From: Stachybotrys elegans
Taxonomy: Eukaryota > Ascomycota > Sordariomycetes > Hypocreales > Stachybotryaceae
Assembly (NCBI GenBank): GCA_020746835.1
Contig: JAGPNK010000002.1
Location: 248,001-312,000, forward strand
Direction of reading: 5' to 3'
DNA length: 64,000 nucleotides
In this document: positions 56,157 to 64,000 of the stretch, one piece after another
Layout: every line of letters starts with the position of its first letter
How positions within the stretch are numbered: the first letter of the stretch is position 1
Translations under genes and position numbers: made by a program
Notes under the pieces: model-generated
Databases searched by the model: none
Seen by the model: only the letters and a program-made list of their open reading frames with translations
What the model was told of the DNA's origin: nothing

Positions 56157-59100
56157 ATGCTCTTCTTCCCCAGAGCCGATGCTGCGCTTCTCACCTCCCA
56201 CTTGGACACTCCGTCCTTTCGTCCAACGACCGTTGCCCCCGTCTACGATCCCGAGCATGTGAATGACGCCCTCGAGCCGTGGTCGCAAGAGGCCCAAGAC
56301 TTGTATCCGTCCCAGGCCGGCCCCTTTGCTAAAGCCGACGCCCCCAGCCGATCCGAGACTCACCGTGGAGAGCGTTATCTGCGCGCATTCCTGTCCAAAC
56401 ATGAGCGACTCCGGCTTTCCATGCTCTGGTATTACACCCGCGATATCCATCAAGAGACCGAGCTGCTCTCCGGGCTCCAGCAAAAGGTCCGTCTCGCGCA
56501 GGAAACGACCGGCTGGGAGTGCGCAATCGTCGGCACCCTCGATGTCAACGTTTACACCCGCCTAGCGACGGTCGGGACGCCCCTTGGTATCCTGCCCCGC
56601 GGCGAAACCATTTGCGCGCACACCGTGACACAACCTCCTGGTGTACGTCACCCGGCCCATACCCCATGCGAACGCTCCGTTCTCGAGATGATATTATATT
56701 AACTGCGATTTTTAGAGCGTGTTCCTCCTGCCCAACCTGTTGGACGACTGGAGGTTCCAAGAGTCGCCATACGTCGAGTCGGGCGGGTTGAAGGCGTACG
56801 CCGGTGCCCCCCTGCGATTGCAGAATGAGGCGGGCGTCTGCGTCAGCTTGGGCTCTTTCTGCGTCGCCTCCAAGGTGGTCCGGGAGCCCTTGACCAAGAC
56901 ACAGCAACAAAACATCCTTCACCTAGCCGACTGGGTTGTCTCCGACATTGTGCAGTGCGCAAGAGCCAGGCGCCAGCGGCAGCGACGGCAAATGGCCGAC
57001 CTCCTCGCCCAAGTTCAGGCGCCCGCAAACAACGACGCCTCGGAAGCTCAAATACTGGGGATAATGAAGGTCGTCTATCCAGAGGCTCAGATTGCGCTGA
57101 GCTCATGCGATGCGGAGAGCATCGAGATCGAGGGCAAAGGTCGCATCCCGCTGTCCAAGCTCCAGAACGGTCTCTGGGAGGATGGCGAATACATCGACGA
57201 ATTTATTCTTAAAATGAACCAGCACAGCCTCCCTAAAGATCGAGTAGTCAGGGTAATCGCCGTCCAGTGTGAGAGCAGGCCCGGCTTGTCCTTCCTCTCT
57301 GTTGCCACGAAAGACGTCAAGTTCATCTTCGACGACGTCGACCTCTGGTTTGTGCAAATGTGCGCCAATCTCCTCTCCCAAATTTGGCATAAACTGCTTC
57401 TGGCCGATGTCATGAGGGCCAAGGACAAGTTTCTTCGGGGATTCTCGCACCAACTTCGAACGCCCCTCCATGGCATCCTAGGCTCCGTGGAGCTTCTGGC
57501 TGAGGAATTGGTGGCGCGCGAGACCATACTGAAGGCGGCCTCCGACGGGGATTCCAAAGGCCCATCCGTCTATCTGGACACCATCAAGAGATCGGGTCGC
57601 GACCTCATATCAATAGTCAACAGCATCATCACGTTGAATCGATGGGCCGATATTGCTATGCAGGATCGTTGCTATGACACACGTACAATCTCGGATCTCG
57701 AGTCGGCACTTGTTAGCGAAACACGACAGGCTGTTACCGGAGACTCCCGATATCAAGCCTCCGTATTCTTCCGCCATGATACCTTGTCAGGCCACGAAAG
57801 CCTGCGGACTGATCATTCTCTCCTATGCAACAGCGTTCTTCCCCTCATCGTCAATGCTGTCCAGAATACGGAGCAGGGTATTGTAATGGTCACTATATCC
57901 ATGGATCCGAGTTCCCGAGACCTCATAATAGATGTCGAGGACTCGGGCTGTGGAATCCACCCAGACGACCATCGCCGCATCTTTGACGCATACGAAAAGG
58001 TGGTGGTCCACTCGACAGGAGCCGGTCTCGGATTGACGCTTGCTTCCAAATTTGCTACGCTCATCAATGGTTCTATAGCCTTGGTTTCGTCTAGGCCCGG
58101 CGGTGGCTCGCACTTCAAAGCAGCATTCCAAGGCGTATATTGGACAAGTCCGTCCTCACCGGTGCCGGAGGCTTCTCTTGGCAGCCTTCCCTCCAAATTC
58201 TACAAACTGCCTGTGGATCCCCAAGCCACATCCCTTTCTGATCAATGCGCCCAGTATCTTCTTTCCCATGGACTGGTCTCCTCGGAAACCATAGAAGAAT
58301 GCCTCGTGATCATTGACTACGTGGCTGACGAGGAGCGTCGCCTCTCCTACCTGTCTCGAATCCCACAGGGACAGGTAGCCTTGTGCTTGCTTCAATCATT
58401 AGACATGGAAGTCCTCACTAAGGAGGCACCAAGTAATGTTGTTTACGTGAATGGGCCGTTTCACTCCTCCTCGATACAGAGGGCACTTGCGGAGGCTGAT
58501 GAACGGCTTTCCGCAATACTTGCTGGTCAGACAGCGAAGTCGGACCATGAGCCAGAGCCAGAGTCAGCCGTGGAACCAGCTGTTGACACAGCTTTGACCC
58601 CAGACACAAAGGGCGTCGCTACAGAGCTACCTTTCAGGCCCCCCAGTGGATACGGGGAAGAAACGGGTCTGCCAACGCCTCCCCCTTCCTCACAAGCATC
58701 GCCTGTGTCGAATCAAGACATTGGTGTATCACCTTCTCCCCCTTCCAAGACCTCCCCTCCAAAGCCCAAAGCGTTGCTTGTCGATGATAACAGCATAAAT
58801 CTGCGCATCATGGAAATGTACTGTGCCAAGCGAGGGCTACCATTCTGCTGCGCCGCCGACGGTCAACAGGCGGTGGAGATATTCACCCGCAACCAGTCAG
58901 CCGCTGCTAGCGGCGATGAGGCCAAGATCCAGCTAATACTTATGGATCTGCAGATGCCAGTATGCGATGGTCTCGAAGCGACCAAGCAGATTCGATCCCT
59001 GGAAGCGTGCAATGGATGGGACAAGAGTACCCTCTTCATCGTGACTGGCCAGGACGACCCGTCCGACAGAGATGCAGCGGCTAGTGCCGGTGCCGATGAC

Positions 59101-59169
59101 TACTTTGTAAAACCTCTGTCCATCAGGACGTTGGATATGGTCTTGAGGAGTCACTTCAGCTCCTACTAA
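56157..59169 (+). CDS. Hybrid histidine kinase with GAF-like N-terminus, 979 aa
   Basis: A signalling kinase that would autophosphorylate and pass phosphate through its own receiver to an HPt protein (YPD1 type). Exons 56157-56642 and 56716-59169 (phase 0) give 979 aa. Residues about 60-260 form a GAF-like sensor with the conserved NLLDDWRF; there is no membrane segment, so it is cytosolic. The HisKA H-box is FLRGFSHQLRTPLHG with His407. The HATPase motifs are NAVQN, DVEDSGCGI and GAGLGLTLASK. A Pro/Ser linker leads to the receiver (LLVDDNSINLRIME, phospho-acceptor Asp906 in LILMDLQMP, Lys in YFVKPLS). Key residues are intact. The start is the first Met of a long frame and might be extended upstream by a further exon. 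Confidence 0.92.
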
Positions 59170-60354
59170 GTGGATTGGCATCCTGAACACGATTAAAGTA
59201 TACGAATTCATGTGATTGTAGCGTAACGGTTAGCTTAGTGTAAAACAAGTATGAGTAAAATCTAAGCACTCTCTTGCAGCTGCATTCTCATACCGCGTGA
59301 CCTAGCGGCGGACAAAGATAGACGTCCGTTGGGTATTAAGAAACCGGAAATCACGAACAGAGCCCAGACAGCTGAGCCTTCAGAAGTCAGTGGCCACTTA
59401 ATTTCTCGCATGCAAGTAAATGGCAATTGAACCCGGTAGATACAGTGAAGCCCGACGAGAAGCGTTCACCGCCACGTCCTGTAACTCCTTGGGCTCGTGA
59501 TGGGAAACACGTCAAACAGACGTGAAAACACGCGATCCGACACCGTGGATCCAGATACAAAGAGCCATTAAAACTTTTCATGCGGAGCCTCGGGTTCCTG
59601 AACCCTTGGACCGGGAGCTCAGATGCATGTCTTGGCAAGGGGAAGCGAGATGGACATATAAAAATTTTTAACAGATCCCACCCGTCGCAGTTCTGTCACG
59701 TCAGTCCATTGCCCACCCAGTAGCACAGGGTAGCCGATGGCTGGAAGACACAAGGCGGATCCGCATTGGTAATAGTCTGACGAGGCCAACAGGTGAGTCA
59801 TTTGCAAGGGCGCGTCCATTACAAATGAGAATATCCACCATTTCGCTGCATCACGTGCTTTTCATGGTTGTCTCTCGTAATGGAATGCTTAGAAATGGTA
59901 GCGAGCCAGACCTTGTTACGGCTAGGCGCGGCACTGTAAGCATCAGCCGCTTGTCAATTTTTACGCCCTGGCACCACCATCCCTGGCCTGTGGCTTGAAG
60001 ACGACATGCAGGCTAAGACAAGGCGTGGAAACGATGAGTAAAGGCCTTGAATGACACGACGTGTCTGGCACGGCACGAGCTCCGGTCAATGATGCCCAAG
60101 TTTTACTATATAGCCTTCACGATGTCCTGCCATTGAACATGTCTTTCATCTGCTCAGCACAACTCAATCACACCTCAGTCACACTTCAGTCTTCTGATCA
60201 ACATCCATCCACTCAAAACAACCCAATTGACTGCATCATCTCTCTACTCCACCCTCCATTACCTACTACAACCACTGCAACTCTGTGGCATCAAATCGAG
60301 CCAGCAAGCAAACCAACACCACAAAGGTTAAAAGACCAAACAACATCATCTACA
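59170..60354. promoter_or_regulatory. Intergenic region and long leader of the 67-aa gene
   Basis: A TATA-like ctatatagc lies at about 60106-60114. The next 240 nt are rich in C, A and T (caactcaatcacacctcag and similar) and poor in G, a composition seen in leaders of strongly expressed fungal genes. The first 800 nt show nothing. Confidence 0.45.
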
Positions 60355-60558
60355 ATGGAGGCTACCAAGAACAACACCCGCAAGATCTGGGCTTCGATTG
60401 TCCGCCATGCAAAGGAGCACCACGAATCTGTCAACGCTGCCGTCCACGTCTACTACCCGCAGCCGCTGAGCGCCGCATCTGCCAAGGGCTCTTCTGGTGT
60501 CTCCTCTCCCATCAGCTCTGCATCTTCCTCTCCACGATCCTCTATGGGGAAGATGTGA
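60355..60558 (+). CDS. Small conserved-looking protein, 67 aa, function unknown
   Basis: A 67-codon frame starting in ACAATGGAG. Residues 8-33 (RKIWASIVRHAKEHHESVNA) look like one amphipathic helix with a His/Lys/Glu cluster. The tail is Ser/Ala-rich and ends SSPRSSMGKM. Short proteins with a very similar helix occur in other filamentous ascomycetes (from memory, not checked), which supports translation. There is no signal peptide and no cysteine. The strong promoter-like leader and an AT-rich 3' flank are typical of an abundant transcript. I cannot assign a role. Confidence 0.6.
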   Translation: MEATKNNTRKIWASIVRHAKEHHESVNAAVHVYYPQPLSAASAKGSSGVSSPISSASSSPRSSMGKM

Positions 60559-61297
60559 GCCGGCAATGATACTCAACAACATCCCGGCTCTCACCTGGGG
60601 CTTCCGACGACCTTAATACGATGACGACACTATAGAACAAAGACGTGGATGGTCAAAAGTTGCTATCTGCACCTTTTTACGATACTCTGGTCTCATGCTT
60701 TTCTTTATTTCTTTGCTGAAAAGGAGCCTGATGCTTGAGGGGGGAGTAGTTTGACTTTCCTTCACTGTTACTATCGAAAGTTCACTGCTCTTGTTTGATG
60801 GCGTGGATCGATGTCTTTTTTGTTTTCTCTCTTTTATTCTCTTTTCTTTTCACTTTAAATTTAAGCCATCTGCAGAGTTTCTAGTTTAGAGGATATCCCA
60901 ATAGACAGCAATGCAATTTAGAGCAATAAAAACCCTTAATCCCACCTGATTCTTCTGTCTGCATGCACTTGTCCCAATAACACACTCATCCCGATGCTTA
61001 TTGACTCCATAGCTCTCCTAGTATACATTCCAACTGAAATTTCTAGCCCCTTTGAAATGTGCCGAATGCCTTCCGGCTCCGGGCCTGGTAATAGCTGGTG
61101 GGCCGTCTGGTCTCGGGTCTCGTCGGCTCCCAGTCACTTAAACTTATGATCCACGTACCCGTGACCTGTCTACGATCTCATACTTCTGTTTCAATTCATC
61201 CGCAAGAGGCGTCCTCTTTCTCTACCACTTACAGGCTGGTGCAAATCACAACATCTAGTTCGTATTTTGATGCGACAGCCAGGTTCATGAAAAGTGC
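60559..61297. other. 3' flank of the 67-aa gene, otherwise empty
   Basis: A T-rich stretch (tttttgttttctctctttta) at about 60815-60860 probably belongs to the 3' UTR. No gene or repeat was recognised after it. Confidence 0.35.
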
Positions 61298-61367
61298 TTG
61301 AGTCATGCTTTTCCAGGCCTCATTCCGAGGATTGGATCTGAATTCTTTCCCTTACCCACTGCAATGA

Positions 61368-61604
61368 ATGTGTGCTCCCACAAAAGTATGCCGCGACGAG
61401 GCCAAGCCCCGCGGAAGGACCGCGGTCCGGGAAGCCACCGAAGAGGCCGGACTGCCCTACCGGCTATTGCCGGTCGACCTGACCGCACTCCTTGCCCCAC
61501 CACCAAGCCAATGGATCAAGAGGACGGACCAGGACGGATCACGATTGTCCAGGGATTGCAACCAATCCACATATGGGGCTTTTCGAGTAAGGGGAGTCAA
61601 ATGA
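61368..61604 (+). pseudogene. Decayed NUDIX hydrolase fragment
   Basis: One frame reads CRDEAKPRGRTAVREATEEAG followed by LPYRLLPVDL. This preserves most of a NUDIX box (REATEEAG) and the following strand. The preceding 30 nt match the family only in another frame, no start codon or upstream strand is present, and the region after 61500 has no coherent continuation. The piece is GC-rich compared with its flanks. It is best read as the broken remnant of a diphosphohydrolase gene. Confidence 0.45.
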
Positions 61605-61699
61605 TCCAGCGGTTTGTGGGTGCCGTTATTGAAAGTGAATCGGTCGGTGCATGGGAAGGACAGCTCTGATGTGGGTATGTAACCATGAAACGGTTTTGG

Positions 61700-61836
61700 A
61701 TACGTTGATATTTGCACCTACTACATCATAAAAACGAGCCATGCCCTGGCTTATTGGTCCCAACTCTGGGGCGATTGGTCGCCTATGAGGCTGGCGTCCA
61801 CACTGGACGCACCTACTACATCATACGTTGATATTT
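61700..61836. repeat. Two short direct repeats in swapped order
   Basis: ATACGTTGATATTT (61700-61713) is followed by GCACCTACTACATCATA (61714-61730). About 80 nt later the second word comes first (61809-61825) and overlaps the first (61823-61836). Both words are exact. Confidence 0.7.
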
Positions 61837-61866
61837 AACAAAAATGAAGGTCTGGTGAAGAAGGCC

Positions 61867-62326
61867 TCAGTTTGCTCCATTTGCCGACTTGTCACTTGTC
61901 GCTCTCTGAACAGATCTTTCAACCACGGATTCCATCCTCCCACTTTCGCGGTCAACTTTCGCGAAAACAAATCCCTCGAAGGAAATATCCGTACCATCGA
62001 TGCTGAAGGCCCCGTCCAGGTGCGCTGCCAGCTGATCGCCGCTGCGGAGGAATTCGTGGCTTTACAAGAGAACCTAGATTAGACTGAAGAAGAACATTGG
62101 CTGGGGCAGCTACTTACACTTTTACCTTGAGGTTGGAAGTCTTTCGACGCATCTCGGTTATACCGTCGACATATTCATTCATATCTTTCCGCTCCCCGTT
62201 GAATATTTGATAGAACCTGGGCGTGAAGACTTTCTCCACGCATCCTCTTGCATGTTCAGGAGGGCCTGCCAGAACCATCTCCAATGCGGCCTGAAACCCT
62301 TCGCGTGTTGATGTGTATTCGGACAT
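61867..62326 (-). CDS. NTF2/SnoaL-like domain protein, 133 aa
   Basis: Two exons on the minus strand, 62326-62118 and 62059-61867. They are joined by a 58-nt GTAAGT...AAAG intron in phase 2 and give 133 aa ending at TGA. The start ATG lies in TACCATGTC. The helix-helix-strand opening (REGFQAALEMVL, FTPRFYQIFNGERKDMNEYVDGI) and the second-exon strands (HEFLRSGDQLAAHLDG, ISFEGFVFAKVDRESGRM, ESVVERSV) fit the cone-shaped NTF2-like fold of small ascomycete proteins. Such proteins can be enzymes (ketosteroid isomerase, polyketide cyclase) or binding proteins; the catalytic role is not readable. The second exon is hidden behind an antisense plus-strand frame. Confidence 0.8.
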
Positions 62327-63054
62327 GGTAGCCGTAAGTCCAGTCAATGACACGAGATTGTACTAATTCGTCGACAACGGCAGAGATAGATCTATTGCTG
62401 GCTTCAATGTACCAGGGGGGATCATTGGAGGAGACGTGGATTAGAGGGAAAAGTCTGGCGCGGGGAAGAGCAACAAAGTAAGGTGGCATAGCCGGCTCAC
62501 CAGCCCAGTCCTTCTAAATATAACGTTAATCTCGCTCTTCAATGAGTAATTAGTGCTGAGGTTAGGAAAGTCCGAATTGAGGTCGTCGAATATCTTCCTG
62601 AGCGTGTAAGTGGGGAAAAGTTGGGAGTTTCTTAACTCCGGAATGACTGACCTGGAAAGAGAGATAGCTGGGAAACCCGTTAATATCACAATGATCACAG
62701 CCACAAGACTCACGCCTTGCTCAATCTACTCTATTGTTCTGCTGGCTATTATCTAGTGATTTGATAGTCCGTGTCGTTAGAGGGGCGCGCTCGAACTCAC
62801 TGATCTCTATCCCACTGGAGCATAGGATCAGGAATTCCCACATGTCTTACTGAACAAGGCGATGACCCCTTGCCCCTTTGCATAAAAGCAGCTGAACCTG
62901 GCACGAGCCAGAAGATCCCTTGCCGCATCATAAATCGTGAAATGCCTGAAGCGAATCATGGAGTTGTGATTTTGACAAATGACCGGCCAGGATGGGATGT
63001 GAGCCATATATATTTCATTCTTGCAGCTGATTGAACAGCCCTACTTGATCTACT
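62327..63054. other. Intergenic stretch with dispersed repeat copy C
   Basis: It holds the NTF2-like gene promoter, a 90-codon minus-strand frame (62441-62713) without recognisable features, and the best preserved copy of the tRNA-like repeat. Confidence 0.4.
62776..62840 (-). repeat. Dispersed tRNA-like repeat, copy C
   Basis: On the minus strand it contains TGCTCCAGTGGGATAGAGA, close to a tRNA A box, and then GAGTTCGAGCGC, close to a B box. The spacing between the two is shorter than in a real tRNA, as if the anticodon arm were missing. It matches copy A over about 65 nt. Confidence 0.5.
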
Positions 63055-63654
63055 TTATTTCTCCGTCACACTGAGGATGGCCGCAATCTCCTCCAGAGCC
63101 TTAAGGACTTCCTCCTTCTTGCCAGACTCTGCCCAGTCTTTCTGGGTTTGCTCTCCAAGGGTTCCGCTTACGCTGTGACCAATTTCGGCTGGCGCAAAAG
63201 GAAGCTTGACCTTGGTCTCAACAACCTTGAGCTTCATGATGAATTCGAGAAGCCAGCTGAAGTGCTCGTTGGCGCGGGCGCCTCCCTGTACGCCATAACT
63301 GATGACGGCAATAGGCTTGCCAGGCCACTCAGTGTAGAGGTAGTCGATGGCGTTCTTGGTTCCACCCGCCAAGCTTCCGTTGTATTCGGGGACAACAAAG
63401 ATGTATCCTTGGTAGGATGCGATGGCTGCGCTCCACTTCTTGGAGTGTTCATGCTCAAAAGGGGTTGTGGCGGATACGGAAGCCGGCATCACCGCCTCAT
63501 CAAAGACTGGGAGGTTGAAGTCCTTAATAGCGATGGCTTCGATCTCAACTCCAGAAGGGGTCTTTGACTTGAGAACATCATGGACCCAGCTGGTGACGCT
63601 GCTGCCCACCTGGGGACTTCGCAGGCTGCCGTTCACAAGAGCGATCTTGGCCAT
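63055..63654 (-). CDS. NAD(P)H-dependent FMN reductase (flavodoxin fold), 199 aa
   Basis: A single exon. The N-terminal FMN-phosphate loop is NGSLRSPQVGSSV. The second FMN site is PEYNGSLAGGTKNAIDYL, with SYGVQGGARANEHF after it, which is the pattern of the NADPH-dependent FMN reductase family (azoreductase/chromate-reductase-like, ArsH-related group). The length of 199 aa is normal. It is cytosolic and would transfer electrons from NAD(P)H to quinones, azo compounds or free flavin. A TATA box (tctatataaagg on the minus strand) lies at about 63768-63779, 115 nt upstream of the start. Confidence 0.92.
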   Translation of the reverse strand: MAKIALVNGSLRSPQVGSSVTSWVHDVLKSKTPSGVEIEAIAIKDFNLPVFDEAVMPASVSATTPFEHEHSKKWSAAIASYQGYIFVVPEYNGSLAGGTKNAIDYLYTEWPGKPIAVISYGVQGGARANEHFSWLLEFIMKLKVVETKVKLPFAPAEIGHSVSGTLGEQTQKDWAESGKKEEVLKALEEIAAILSVTEK

Positions 63655-64000
63655 GGTTGGATATGTGTTTACTGGCGAAGGTGATGAGAAGTAACAAAAT
63701 GACGGTAGAAGCGTTCAATTGGAGATTGTAAAGGTAGAGAGGGGTGTAAGATGAAGGGTAAGGACAACCTTTATATAGACTTGGCTCACACATCCGTAAG
63801 CACTACCCTCCTCTACTGCTTCCATGTCCATTCAGCAAGCAAAGGTGGATAAAGCCGCGTATGAATCACCTGAGGACTTACGTATGTGTGAGCTTCTTCA
63901 GGTAGACGGTAAACCACAGGGTCTGATCCAATCCTTTCATCATATCGTACCGCCAGGACCCATTCAAAGCTGTACTTCGGGGGCGTGAGTGAATGGGGCA
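63655..64000. other. Promoter of the FMN reductase and window end
   Basis: It contains the TATA element described for the FMN reductase. No gene is supported from 63800 to the end. Confidence 0.4.

Noticed and set aside
61828..62082. Plus-strand frame of 84 codons
   Set aside because: It is the mirror of the second exon of the NTF2-like gene, which gives a family-like protein on the minus strand.
62776..62840. Functional tRNA gene
   Set aside because: A- and B-box-like words are present but the spacing is too short for a tRNA and no acceptor stem or anticodon arm can be drawn.
1..64000. CRISPR array or bacterial operon
   Set aside because: No regularly spaced repeats and many spliceosomal introns; the DNA is fungal.

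Overview
This window is a stretch of filamentous ascomycete chromosome, most likely a Sordariomycete and plausibly Hypocreales. The genes have short spliceosomal introns of about 45-70 nt with GTRNGT donors and internal CTNA branch points. Start codons often sit in an ANNATGG context. The families are typical of this group: Zn2Cys6 regulators, AA9 LPMO, sedolisin, hybrid histidine kinase and 2EXR proteins. I see no bacterial operon features, no rRNA, no convincing complete tRNA and no CRISPR. The exon models below were built by hand from splice signals and reading-frame continuity.

Layout. 0.3-4.3 kb: a small secreted protein, a complete AA9 LPMO and a small membrane protein. 5.1-16.1 kb: a compact block that looks like a nitrogen-compound catabolic cluster. 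It holds a DAL5-type MFS permease, a class A FAD monooxygenase, a DUF1989-polysaccharide deacetylase fusion, an M20 carbamoylase/allantoate-amidohydrolase-like enzyme and a Zn2Cys6 regulator. The three promoter regions inside it share a CGGCCG/CCGTTGC motif and several GATA-factor sites. 16.6-19.5 kb: a cellular reverse-transcriptase-like gene. 20.1-21.6 kb: a lectin-like gene with an in-frame TAG. 22.4-30.5 kb: a tubby-like protein, a salicylate-hydroxylase-like monooxygenase, an AT-rich (RIP-like) repeat island, a DHA1-type MFS and a 2EXR protein. 32-38.3 kb: a GST, a cupin and an intronless secreted GH2. 38.7-43.8 kb: a Gly-rich secreted peptide, a gene-poor gap and a secreted subtilase. 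44.2-48.7 kb: a second allantoate-type MFS next to a cytochrome P450. 49.4-54.6 kb: a sedolisin, an aspartic-protease-like protein and a DUF6923-like secreted protein. 56.2-63.7 kb: a hybrid histidine kinase, a 67-residue protein with a long leader, a decayed NUDIX fragment, an NTF2-like protein and an FMN reductase.

How the genes could work together. The strongest system-level signal is the 5-16 kb block. Uptake (permease), ring oxidation (FAD enzyme), amidine/imine hydrolysis (the DUF1989 family includes carboxyguanidine deiminase subunits), ring or amide opening (a CE4 fold shared with allantoinase PuuE) and carbamoyl removal (M20) would form a logical route for using a ureido, guanidino or N-heterocyclic compound as nitrogen source. 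The substrate is not readable from the sequence. The remaining genes are a mixture of secreted hydrolases and general metabolism with no obvious common pathway.
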